From NCBI GenBank assembly GCA_964598765.1, contig CAZRCZ010000003.1, positions 186,001 through 250,000 of the forward strand: a stretch of DNA of 64,000 nucleotides. The letters are read 5' to 3'. The translations under genes and the position numbers were made by a program. Positions 57,569-64,000 of the stretch are shown here, one piece after another (position 1 is the first letter of the stretch; every line of letters starts with the position of its first letter). Origin of the DNA: CAZRCZ01 sp964598765 (GTDB lineage: Bacteria > Sumerlaeota > Sumerlaeia > MVZB01 > JAJFLK01). A model generated the notes under the pieces. It saw nothing but the letters and a program-made list of their open reading frames with translations, had not been told where the DNA came from and did not search any database.

Positions 57569-58858
57569 ATGAAACGCTTCGCATACTTCGCCCCTCTTTT
57601 TTTGCTCCAATTGGCGATTGCCGTTTCCGCCTTGGCGCAGGAAAATCAGCCCGCCGTTTCCCTGAACGAATCGGAAAAGACTCCTCCTTCCGTTCAAGTT
57701 CCTCAAGAAAATACCCAAGAAGTTAATCTGCCAATCCAAGACGAACCGGACGGCTCCTATCTCGTTTTCACCGATCTGCTCGAAGCCCTGCGAAGCATTG
57801 ATCCGAAGAGTCGGGGAGAATGGGACGGTCAGGCCGGCGTGGCGCGAGTTCACGCGGCGGGTCAGGAGTTGCAGGCGCTTTCCAATCGGCCTCTCCTGCT
57901 TATCAACGGCGAGGCCCACGCCGTCGCCAAGCCTCTTGGCGTCCGTGGCGGAAGCGTGCTCGTTCCCCTCGAATCGGTCAAAATTTTATTCAAGGCCGTC
58001 GGGTTCGATCTCGAAGTCAACGAATCCAATCCCGCCGAGCCTTCGCCGATCCACGCCGCCAAATTGGAGCCGAGCACGACTTCTCCCAAACCATCCGAAC
58101 CCTCCGATGAATCCCCCGACGCGGGAGATCAGCGCGGTTCCGCCGCGATGCTCCCTCAAGGCTCTCTCATCTCTCCGGTCGGCGAGCGCTCCCTTCCACC
58201 GCTGGAAATTCCCAAGACGGTCAAGGCGGGCGAAACCGGATTGACGTGGAAACAACTGGCCGACGCCGCGCACAATCGCCCTCCCCGTCGCTTGACGCTC
58301 GTTTGCGATCCGCAACTTCAAACCCTCGCGCTTCGCCTTCAGCAGTTTGCCTCATCGGCGATGGATTTGCAGGTCGCCGTCGTTTCCGCCGAGGATCGCC
58401 GAAGCGGCGTGCAGTTGCTTTCGCAAATCGCCAAAACCCAGCCCGATCTGGTGTTGGATTTGATTCATGCTCCTTCCGCGGGCAAGGAAGTACCGGACGG
58501 ATCCGCCGCGATTGAAATCTGGAGCGTTCACGACGCCCTCTGGCCGGGGGACGGCAATGGCGAATCGGCGGGCGCGAAAAAGGAAAAGCCGCTGGCTTAC
58601 AAAACCCATCAATTTCAAAATCTCGCCCTCGGCTCGATGTTGCGCGGCGAATTGGTCCGCAGTTTTCCCAATCGCCCGATTCAATTCGAACTTGCTCCCT
58701 CCTACTTGCTCCGAAGGATGGACGCTCCTTGCGCGGCGGCGCTGATTCCTCCCCGCGCCGCTGGCTCCGAACGCGATTCCACCGACCGCATCGCCCGTGC
58801 GCTCGCCGCCGGCCTCATCGCTTACTGCAGGGGAATGGAATCGGCGACCGCACCCTGA
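57569..58858 (+). CDS. Secreted stalk-domain (copper amine oxidase N-like) protein, amidase-like C-terminus
   Basis: A 429-residue exported protein with a signal peptide (AYFAPLFLLQLAIAVSALAQ). Residues about 105-150 (NRPLLLINGEAHAVAKPLGV, then GGSVLVPLESVKILFKAVGF) are a copper amine oxidase N-terminal-like stalk domain, found in cell-wall-binding proteins. After a Pro/Ser-rich linker, the C-terminal ~185 residues (RRLTLVCDPQLQTLALRLQQ, LDLIHAPSAGKEVPDGSA, FQNLALGSMLRGELVRSFPN, LLRRMDAPCAAALIPP) follow the strand order of Amidase_3 (MurNAc-L-Ala amidase), but the zinc His/Glu set is not clearly seen. Likely a cell-envelope protein. The next gene begins 14 bp downstream, so an operon is likely. 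Confidence 0.7.
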   Translation: MKRFAYFAPLFLLQLAIAVSALAQENQPAVSLNESEKTPPSVQVPQENTQEVNLPIQDEPDGSYLVFTDLLEALRSIDPKSRGEWDGQAGVARVHAAGQELQALSNRPLLLINGEAHAVAKPLGVRGGSVLVPLESVKILFKAVGFDLEVNESNPAEPSPIHAAKLEPSTTSPKPSEPSDESPDAGDQRGSAAMLPQGSLISPVGERSLPPLEIPKTVKAGETGLTWKQLADAAHNRPPRRLTLVCDPQLQTLALRLQQFASSAMDLQVAVVSAEDRRSGVQLLSQIAKTQPDLVLDLIHAPSAGKEVPDGSAAIEIWSVHDALWPGDGNGESAGAKKEKPLAYKTHQFQNLALGSMLRGELVRSFPNRPIQFELAPSYLLRRMDAPCAAALIPPRAAGSERDSTDRIARALAAGLIAYCRGMESATAP

Positions 58859-58871
58859 CTAAGGAGCAAGC

Positions 58872-59345
58872 ATGGAATATCCAGTCAATCTTGCGGGCTT
58901 TGAGGGGATGACGATCGTCGTTCAGACCGCCGGATTGTTCAGCGGACCGAAACTTTTGATCAACGGTCACCTTCCGCCGAAGGGACCGAAACGCGGCCAA
59001 ATGCTCCTGCATCGCAACGACGGCAGGGAAATCATCGCGTCTTGGAAGCCGCAATTCATGGGGTTGGACGTGCCGAGGCTAGTGGTGGACGGCACGATCG
59101 TCAACGTCGCCGAGCCGCTCAAATGGTATGTCTGGGCGTGGTGCGCGCTCCCCGCGATTTTGATTGTCTCCGGAGGGGCCGTCGGCGCTCTGTCCGGCGC
59201 CGTCGGCTCGATTCTGAATCTCCTCATCATCCGCTCGCCTTTGCCCGGATTGGCCAAGTTCCTACTCACCGGTTTGGTCTCCCTTTTTTCCTTCATCGCG
59301 TTCGTCGTCCTGGCCTCGCTTCTGCTCGCGGCGATTGGAAGATAA
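58872..59345 (+). CDS. Small membrane protein of unknown function
   Basis: A 157-residue protein with AAGGAGC before the ATG. The N-terminal ~75 residues (VNLAGFEGMTIVVQTAGLFS, KLLINGHLPPKGPKRGQMLL, GREIIASWKPQFMGLDVPRL) form a beta-rich soluble domain. The C-terminal half has two to three helices (WYVWAWCALPAILIVSGGAV, FLLTGLVSLFSFIAFVVLAS). It does not match a family I know. It is transcribed with the upstream stalk-domain protein and may sit in the inner membrane as part of the same system. Confidence 0.7.
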   Translation: MEYPVNLAGFEGMTIVVQTAGLFSGPKLLINGHLPPKGPKRGQMLLHRNDGREIIASWKPQFMGLDVPRLVVDGTIVNVAEPLKWYVWAWCALPAILIVSGGAVGALSGAVGSILNLLIIRSPLPGLAKFLLTGLVSLFSFIAFVVLASLLLAAIGR

Positions 59346-59428
59346 GCGGAACTTTTCTCACGGCTGGCGCGCAAGAAAAGTCGGGGAATAAAAGCGCGCG
59401 CGACGTGGGCCGGAAATTGGAGCCTCAT

Positions 59429-59504
59429 CCGAGCCGCGACCGTGAGGGAGCTCACAGCGCGCGTCATCCATGCATTCGGATTCTTCCTCACTCTCGCGGC
59501 TCGG
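59429..59504. repeat. CCGAGCCGCGA inverted repeat
   Basis: CCGAGCCGCGACCGTGAGGG (59429-59448) and CCTCACTCTCGCGGCTCGG (59486-59504) form an almost perfect ~20-bp inverted repeat with a ~37-bp spacer. Confidence 0.8.
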
Positions 59505-59551
59505 TTGCCCTTCTCGCGGTCGAATTCAAGAACTGAGCCACGTTCGAGTGA

Positions 59552-59568
59552 GGACGCCGTTGGCGTCC
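59552..59568. repeat. Solo GGACGCC/GGCGTCC module
   Basis: GGACGCC gtt GGCGTCC is the same module seen in composite arrays E1 (25782-25798), E2 (28638-28654) and E3, here alone. A single unit of the mosaic can thus exist by itself. Confidence 0.75.
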
Positions 59569-59813
59569 GATCGAATTCCGTTCGGCGACAGCCAGAGCGC
59601 CTCCGGATGAGTCGAATCGCATCACGTCGGGGGATGACGGGGGCGATTTTGCCGAAGGCGGAAAAATGAATTACTTTTGGAGTAAACGTCCCCGTTGGTC
59701 CGGAATTCGGTGGTGGCGGTTGGGTTTGGAGGCTCAAGATTGCGGCATGAAGGAAAAAATTCTTTGCATTGTTGCACCTTTTAAGATACATATAGATTGA
59801 GCGGACTGAAGCC

Positions 59814-60170
59814 ATGGCAATCATCGAACAGCCGCGGAAAATCCCGCTCGTCTTTTACCGCACCGAAGCTGGCGCTGAACCGGTTCGGGAGTGGTTGAAA
59901 GAACTGCCGCAAGGCGAGCGGCAAGCCATTGGCAGGGACTTAATGCGGGCGCAATGGCGTTGGCCCGTGGGGATGCCATTATGCCGCGCGCTGGGCGGCG
60001 GCCTTTGGGAAATCCGCGCGGATTTGCCGACGCGAAAAACGGCACGCGTCGCGCTCTGCGTTTATCGCGGGCGACTCGTGGCGTTGCATGGGTTCATCAC
60101 GAAAACACGCGCCACGCCTGAAGAGGAATTGGCGTTGGCGCGCAAACGCAAGAAGGAGTTGGAACGATGA
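59814..60170 (+). CDS. RelE/HigB-type toxin (phage-derived Gp49-like family)
   Basis: A 118-residue toxin of the RelE superfamily, Gp49-like/HigB branch. KIPLVFYRTEAGAEPVREWL and LKELPQGERQAIGRDLMRAQ form the N-terminal beta/alpha part. The active strand region is GMPLCRALGGGLWEIRADLP and VALCVYRGRLVALHGFITKT. HigB-type toxins cut mRNA on the ribosome. The order toxin-antitoxin and the 4-bp overlap with the next gene (ATGA, 60167-60170) are typical of HigBA. TA-rich DNA upstream probably contains the operator. Confidence 0.92.
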   Translation: MAIIEQPRKIPLVFYRTEAGAEPVREWLKELPQGERQAIGRDLMRAQWRWPVGMPLCRALGGGLWEIRADLPTRKTARVALCVYRGRLVALHGFITKTRATPEEELALARKRKKELER

Positions 60171-60445
60171 GCGCTAAACATCTTGGATCGAGCATTGATG
60201 ATTTTCTCAAGGAGGAGGGGATTTTCGAGGAGGCGCAGACCGATGCGATCAAGGAAGTTGTCGCGTGGCAACTCGCGCAAGCCATGCGAAAGCGAAAAAT
60301 TTCCAAGGCGCGAATGGCCGGGATGCTCAAGACGAGCCGTTCCCAAGTGGACCGCATCTTGAACCCGAAGCGCGATATCACGCTCTCCAGCCTTCAACGC
60401 GCGGCGGCGATGGTCGGCAGGCGGGTAAGGATTGAACTGGTGTAA
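60167..60445 (+). CDS. HigA-like XRE-family antitoxin
   Basis: A 92-residue helix-turn-helix protein. QAMRKRKISKARMAGMLKTS followed by RSQVDRILNPKRDITLSSLQ is a clear XRE-type HTH, with the recognition helix at MLKTSRSQVDRIL. The N-terminal ~35 residues (SSIDDFLKEEGIFEEAQTDA) probably bind the toxin. It overlaps the HigB-type gene by 4 bp and should repress the pair's own promoter. Confidence 0.92.
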   Translation: MSAKHLGSSIDDFLKEEGIFEEAQTDAIKEVVAWQLAQAMRKRKISKARMAGMLKTSRSQVDRILNPKRDITLSSLQRAAAMVGRRVRIELV

Positions 60446-60501
60446 GAACCGATTAATTTTCTAGTCAACGTCCCCGGGTTCCCACGTCCCCGGGTTCCCG
60501 A

Positions 60502-61128
60502 CTATGCAAGCCCTCTAGGCATCCGAGTCACGATTTTCCAATGACCGGCCACTTTCCTTAGGAGAACAAATTCTGCTTCAAGACCGACATTTCCGAAGTA
60601 ATGCGCAACAAAAACTAAGGCTCGCGTTTGCTGGGAATCGAACCCGACCCTTGAAAATAAGAGAAATCCTCGCGCATTAGGATACAGCTTTCCAAATGCC
60701 TCCCACCAATCCGTTCCTGCCTCTGTTGCCTTTGATTTAATTTCTCCTGATTCTTTCTCACCAAACATTCGGACCCCAATGGCAGGATCAAACCGATCAC
60801 TCAAAGAATAAGAATCTCGGTCTTTGGCTTGAACGTCCAAGAATGCCTGTTTATCCATCCTGCGCTTGAACCGATTTTGCTCCCATCTTCCCGGATAATC
60901 CCATGGCTCGATCCACCACCCTTTCCATGTGTGATCCCGGACAACAACGAGCGGATGCTCACGCGTCTTGTATTTGTCGAGGATGAGCGTGGAGTATATC
61001 TCATATTCCTCCGCCGTTGGTTCGGAATCCACAGCCTTTTCGGTATTATTCTGATGTGACGATCCGATATGGTTCACGCAACTGACCAAGCAGAGAATTG
61101 GGAAAAGGCAGAAGAATTTCCATTTCAT
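60502..61128 (-). CDS. Lipoprotein of unknown function
   Basis: A 208-residue protein, started at ATG 61128, with a lipoprotein signal (FFCLFPILCLVSC) ending in a lipobox Cys. The mature part has EEYEIYSTLILDKYKTREHP, then TWKGWWIEPWDYPGRWEQNR, and FLLFSRVGFDSQQTRALVFV. The last of these sections (YxLxRxGFxxxxTxALVxxxH) resembles proteins with lysozyme-like or secreted enzyme-inhibitor folds, but the family is unknown. Lies between two toxin-antitoxin pairs, on the minus strand with mazEF-like genes. Confidence 0.75.
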   Translation of the reverse strand: MKWKFFCLFPILCLVSCVNHIGSSHQNNTEKAVDSEPTAEEYEIYSTLILDKYKTREHPLVVVRDHTWKGWWIEPWDYPGRWEQNRFKRRMDKQAFLDVQAKDRDSYSLSDRFDPAIGVRMFGEKESGEIKSKATEAGTDWWEAFGKLYPNARGFLLFSRVGFDSQQTRALVFVAHYFGNVGLEAEFVLLRKVAGHWKIVTRMPRGLA

Positions 61129-61210
61129 CTTGCTACTACTCCTGTTCTGGGGACATGGGGACGTTGACCACAAACGTAATTCGGTTGGCGGAAGGCGCAA
61201 CTAATCCGAT

Positions 61211-61549
61211 TCATTTGCGACCGCGCGTCTCCAGCGAGAGCCCAAGCCAACGGGCGAGCGAGACCTCGACGCGTGTCATTTGATCGGCCGTCAATTCTCC
61301 CAGTTTGCGGATCAGTTTGGCCCGCGGAATGGTCACGATGTTTTGGGCGTCGAAAGCGCCCTGCTTTAGAAATCGAGTCTCGATGGCAACCTCAAACGCC
61401 GAGCCTCTTACGCTTGTGGTGTGGGCGACCAAAGCAATCAAGGCGCGATCCGAATCCGCGGGCGGAATGCTGATGACCAGACAGGGCCGGATTTTGGCGG
61501 CAAGCCCAAGATCAACCAACCAGACTTCCCCGCGCACCGGTTGATTCAC
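61211..61549 (-). CDS. MazF/PemK-type endoribonuclease toxin
   Basis: A 112-residue MazF-family toxin. The N-terminus RGEVWLVDLGLAAKIRPCLV is the family hallmark (RGEVWxVDxG...RPxxV), with the conserved RPCLVIS forming the central strand. TSVRGSAFEVAI and DAQNIVTIPRAKLIRKLGEL follow the C-terminal region. MazF cuts mRNA at specific triplets or pentamers. Its ATG overlaps the antitoxin's stop by 4 bp. Note the very short 82-bp gap to the lipoprotein gene. Confidence 0.92.
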   Translation of the reverse strand: MNQPVRGEVWLVDLGLAAKIRPCLVISIPPADSDRALIALVAHTTSVRGSAFEVAIETRFLKQGAFDAQNIVTIPRAKLIRKLGELTADQMTRVEVSLARWLGLSLETRGRK

Positions 61550-61755
61550 GCATCGCGCTCGTTGCGGTCAAGATCGAGAAAACGGTCTTCCGCGATTTGG
61601 AGCAATTCGTCATCGGTTAAGGGGGGAAAATCGAGATGGACCGCTCTACGGAGAACTTCCGCCGCAAGCTCCCTTTTATCGGGGTCGGCCAGATGATCGT
61701 AGTCTTCGAGAATTCGTTGAACGGCGGCGGTCATGAGGTCATCCCCGAATTCCAT
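61546..61755 (-). CDS. Putative antitoxin of the MazF-type toxin
   Basis: A 69-residue acidic protein from ATG 61755 (61734 is also possible with GGGGA upstream). The sequence QRILEDYDHLADPDKRELAA and VLRRAVHLDFPPLTDDELLQ is helical and acidic, as in antitoxins paired with some MazF/PemK toxins in PVC genomes, and differs from AbrB-type MazE. The 4-bp overlap with the toxin gene indicates coupling. No DNA-binding motif is seen, so autoregulation is unclear. Confidence 0.75.
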   Translation of the reverse strand: MEFGDDLMTAAVQRILEDYDHLADPDKRELAAEVLRRAVHLDFPPLTDDELLQIAEDRFLDLDRNERDA

Positions 61756-61784
61756 TATGCTCCGGCGCGGCGGCTTTTCAAGTT

Positions 61785-62420
61785 TCAATTCGTTCGAAAA
61801 GGTCCTCGCCGCAGTAGCCCCCACGTCGGCGGACCGGTTCCGGGGACTTGGGTTTTCTCCGTCACCTCGAAACCGAGGTGGCCGTAGAATTTCAGATTGG
61901 ATTCGGTTTGCGTTTCGAGATAAACGGGATGGCCGGTGTGATCGGCGAGATCGAAGATGGATTGCAGAAGCTGGCGGCCAAAACCCTGCCCGTGGCGCTC
62001 GACCCGGACGCCGAGGATATAAACGTAGTAATGAGGTCGGGTAAAGTGCATTTTCTCCCAAGCTTGGGCGTAGCGGAATCCGCGAATAAGGGTCCGAGGC
62101 GAGGGAATCCATGGGCGCGGTTTGCGAAAAATATCCCACTCAAATTTCAACACGCGACCCAACGGCGGGGGATAAGTTGCGGGAGGGAGGACGCCGATCG
62201 CGCCGTGCGCCTGACGGGTTTCGTCCAGCAGAACCTTGGAAATTCCCTCCGGTAGCGTGAGGCGCAGGTTGGATTCCATGAGGGGATTCATCCAGCGTTT
62301 GCGATGTTCGTCGGAGGGAGCAAGATGGCGGATCAGAGGATCGTTGAAGAACGCCGAAGCAAGCGCGTCGGCGGCTTGCGGAAGATTCTCTTCGGTCAGC
62401 GATTGGATTTGGGCTTCCAT
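61785..62420 (-). CDS. GNAT family N-acetyltransferase
   Basis: A 211-residue acetyltransferase from ATG 62420. The acetyl-CoA site is YVYILGVRVERHGQGFGRQL (HGQGFG, R/QxxGxG), followed by YLETQTESNLKFYGHLGFEV. The N-terminus PQAADALASAFFNDPLIRHL is a common form for GNATs of the PF00583/PF13508 type. The long frame upstream of 62420 is encoded by the CGCCAAG repeat and is dismissed. Substrate unknown. Confidence 0.9.
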   Translation of the reverse strand: MEAQIQSLTEENLPQAADALASAFFNDPLIRHLAPSDEHRKRWMNPLMESNLRLTLPEGISKVLLDETRQAHGAIGVLPPATYPPPLGRVLKFEWDIFRKPRPWIPSPRTLIRGFRYAQAWEKMHFTRPHYYVYILGVRVERHGQGFGRQLLQSIFDLADHTGHPVYLETQTESNLKFYGHLGFEVTEKTQVPGTGPPTWGLLRRGPFRTN

Positions 62421-62476
62421 GTTGGCGTCGCGCCGATTATTTTGACGTGGAAATTGTGAGCGGGCAAGACAAGATT

Positions 62477-62533
62477 GCGAACCGCCAAGACGCCAAGAGC
62501 GCCAAGAAGCGGATGACTTGGCGTCTGGGCGTT
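62477..62533. repeat. CGCCAAG heptad hairpin
   Basis: Left arm ACCGCCAAGACGCCAAGAGC and right arm ACTTGGCGTCTGGGCG are a short version of the CGCCAAG hairpin at 52869. It lies in the divergent gap between the GNAT and FAD-oxidoreductase genes and runs into unused upstream frames of both. Confidence 0.8.
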
Positions 62534-62578
62534 TCACTCTTCACAGGATCAAGAAAAAAGAGAGAGCGATTAAGCAGA

Positions 62579-63772
62579 ATGAGAGGAACCGAAACCGCAG
62601 TCCGTTCGGTTGTCGTCGTCGGAGGCGGAATTTTTGGCATGACCGGCGCGCTGGAATTGCGCCGACGCGGATGGAAGGTCCGGCTCGTAGATCCCGGGCC
62701 GATCCCGCACCCGCAGGCCAGTTCCACCGACATCAGCAAAGTGATCCGGGTGGATTACGGCGCGGATGATTTTTACATCGGCTTGATGGATCGCGCGATT
62801 GATCTCTGGAAATCGTGGAACGCGAAGTGGAAAGAGGAACTTTACCACGGGAGCGGATTTCTGGTGATGACGCGCGGCGAAATGGCGCCCGGAGGTTTTG
62901 AATACGAGAGTTTCGCGCATATCGGCAAACGCGGCCATGCTCTTGAGCGAATGGATTCGGCGAAACTTCGCAAGCGATTTCCCGCATGGGCCGCTGAAAA
63001 TTACACCGAAGGCTATTTCAATCCGCGAGCCGGATGGGCCGAAAGCGGAAAAGTCGTGGCGCGATTGGCCGAAGAAGCCAGAATCAACGGCGTTGAAGTG
63101 CGCGAGGGCAAAATGTTTCGCCGTCTGCTGGAAAAAGAATCGCGCGTGATTGGAATTGAAACGACCGACGGCGAACAGTTTATTTCCGATTGCGTTCTTG
63201 TCGCCGGCGGCGCGTGGATTCCCGCGATCCTGCCTCATCTTTCCCATCTCATGCGGACCATCGGTCAATTCGTCGTTCATATTCGCGTTTCCGATCCCTC
63301 GCTCTACCAGCCGCCAAACTTTTCCTGCTGGGCGGCGGACATCACGAAGACCGGATGGTATGGTTTTCCCGCGCTGGATGACGGCACGCTCAAGATTGGC
63401 AATCATGGTCCAGGAGTTCCGATGCAACCCGACGATCCGGTTCAAGTTCCGGAAGAGCACATCGCGCATTGCCGCGAATTTCTATCCGAAACTTTTCCCG
63501 CTTTGGCCGACGCGCCCGTGATCGCAACGAAACTATGCCGTTATTGCGACTCTTGGGACGGAGATTTCTACATTGACCGCGATCCGGATCGTCCCGGTCT
63601 TCTCGTCGCGGCGGGAGGAAGTGGCCACGGCTTCAAATTCGCTCCGGTGCTGGGTAAAATCATCGCCGACGCGGTGGAAGGCAAACCGAATGCCGACGGC
63701 GAACGGTTCAAGTGGCGCAAACCGGGCAGGTCGCACAGCGAGCCGGCGCGATTTCTTGAGAAAAAAAATTAG
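62579..63772 (+). CDS. FAD-dependent oxidoreductase (DadA/sarcosine oxidase-like)
   Basis: A 397-residue flavoprotein from ATG 62579. The ADP-binding N-terminus is VVVVGGGIFGMTGALELRRR, with the GxGxxG motif as GGGIFG. STDISKVIRVDYGADDFYIG and FQERxxYxxP-like AENYTEGYFNPRAGWAESGK are typical of the DadA/MSOX family. The C-terminus has KLCRYCDSWDGDFYIDRDPD and VAAGGSGHGFKFAPVLGKII, the GxSGHGFK motif. The conserved Cys and GH suggest covalent or tight FAD binding. A secondary or N-methylated amine or D-amino acid is a likely substrate. The apparent N-terminal extension from 62447 is repeat-derived. Confidence 0.92.
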   Translation: MRGTETAVRSVVVVGGGIFGMTGALELRRRGWKVRLVDPGPIPHPQASSTDISKVIRVDYGADDFYIGLMDRAIDLWKSWNAKWKEELYHGSGFLVMTRGEMAPGGFEYESFAHIGKRGHALERMDSAKLRKRFPAWAAENYTEGYFNPRAGWAESGKVVARLAEEARINGVEVREGKMFRRLLEKESRVIGIETTDGEQFISDCVLVAGGAWIPAILPHLSHLMRTIGQFVVHIRVSDPSLYQPPNFSCWAADITKTGWYGFPALDDGTLKIGNHGPGVPMQPDDPVQVPEEHIAHCREFLSETFPALADAPVIATKLCRYCDSWDGDFYIDRDPDRPGLLVAAGGSGHGFKFAPVLGKIIADAVEGKPNADGERFKWRKPGRSHSEPARFLEKKN

Positions 63773-63799
63773 ACTTGGAAAAATGAAAGGAAAGCAACG

Positions 63800-64000
63800 A
63801 TGAATCGAAATCTGAAAAAAACAATCATGAGAAATTCGGGGACTGGCTCGCGGGGATTTGTCCGCGTGCTTATCCCACGAATATCCTTTATGACAGCAAT
63901 TTTTGCCTGCTTTATCTTAGCTTCCTGCGGACGATTTCATTCACCGAACAGAATCAACGGCGTCGAACACGTCGTCATCGTCGGGTGCGACGGCATGGGG
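63800..64000 (+). CDS. N-terminus of an alkaline phosphatase/nucleotide pyrophosphatase-family lipoprotein (partial)
   Basis: ATG 63800 with AAAGGAAAG upstream opens a frame to the window edge. A lipoprotein signal (FMTAIFACFILASC, lipobox LASC) is followed by INGVEHVVIVGCDGMG. This last stretch is the characteristic first strand and metal-binding Asp of type I phosphodiesterase/alkaline phosphatase superfamily proteins (HVVxIxxDGxx). The rest is outside the window, so the precise enzyme cannot be named. It is 27 bp from the FAD oxidoreductase and on the same strand, so the two may be co-transcribed. Confidence 0.8.
   Translation, partial: MNRNLKKTIMRNSGTGSRGFVRVLIPRISFMTAIFACFILASCGRFHSPNRINGVEHVVIVGCDGMG

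Larger units (their letters stand above)
59346..59813. other. Intergenic region with two palindromic repeats
   Basis: It contains the GAGCCGCGA inverted repeat (59429-59504) and a GGACGCC gtt GGCGTCC module (59552-59568). The remaining sequence before the HigB-like gene, 59640-59813, shows TA-rich DNA that may carry the toxin-antitoxin promoter. No gene is recognised. Confidence 0.6.

Noticed and set aside
60632..60650. tRNA T-loop-like sequence GGGTTCGATTCCCAGC on the minus strand
   Set aside because: It lies inside the lipoprotein ORF, where it encodes part of SRVGFDSQQTRAL, and no acceptor stem or anticodon arm could be found upstream.

Overview
The window is a moderately GC-rich bacterial chromosome segment from what looks like an uncultured, free-living Gram-negative lineage with PVC/FCB-type gene content. 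Pointers are a PVC-type CxxCH heme protein with beta-propeller and HEAT repeats (4756-7653), a DUF1080 sugar-hydrolase-like protein, three secreted FG-GAP/VCBS proteins, a GH20-like and a second large secreted glycosidase, a heptose-phosphate adenylyltransferase (so probably LPS), and very many short dispersed palindromic repeats. I saw no rRNA, tRNA, prophage, transposase or CRISPR array. The phylum cannot be fixed from the sequence alone.

Layout. 1-11.6 kb: tail of a PQQ/BamB-like propeller, a Cys-rich mini-protein, GNAT and MFS genes, a YjdF-like membrane protein with a GT39 glycosyltransferase, the CxxCH protein with DUF1080, a TIGR02757 protein, and an MFS/nitronate monooxygenase pair. 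12-22.3 kb: Nfu-type Fe-S scaffold, two GT4 glycosyltransferases, a dehydroquinate-synthase-like protein lacking its zinc histidines with an overlapping TIM-barrel isomerase, a penicillin acylase family enzyme and two acyl-CoA dehydrogenases. 22.3-30.3 kb: an FG-GAP protein, a Nudix-MBL fusion, amt-glnK, a MerR regulator and folE. 30.3-38 kb: secreted TPR/VCBS proteins and a zinc-ribbon protein. 38-46.9 kb: a PIN-domain module bracketed by repeats, a MITE-like element, an RfaE2-like gene, mnmA, a chimeric RraA-MnmA ORF, thiD, a GH20-like gene, an amidase and a NIF3 gene. 47-57 kb: USP, hppA, a VKOR-DsbA fusion, an aminotransferase, an SDR, a conserved small-protein pair and the second glycosidase. 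57-64 kb: a candidate structured RNA, cell-wall-related proteins, HigBA- and MazEF-like modules, GNAT, an FAD oxidoreductase and the start of a phosphatase-family lipoprotein.

The most distinctive property is the intergenic DNA. Most larger gaps hold short modular palindromes of several families: composite CCCAAGG/GCAACCC/GGACGCC arrays, hairpins whose arms are tandem CACCAAG or CGCCAAG heptads, hexad GAGCAA/TTCTCC runs, GCGGAGAACGC hairpins and a TIR-flanked 150-bp element. Several run into genes and supply stop codons, C-terminal tails, 5' leaders or apparent N-terminal extensions.

The strongest candidates for something undescribed are (a) a ~365-nt minus-strand RNA at 57101-57465 with its own promoter, a strong terminator and a crossing (pseudoknot) helix pair; (b) the zinc-ligand-less dehydroquinate-synthase-like/isomerase pair next to two glycosyltransferases; (c) the RraA-MnmA chimera; and (d) the modular palindrome system itself.
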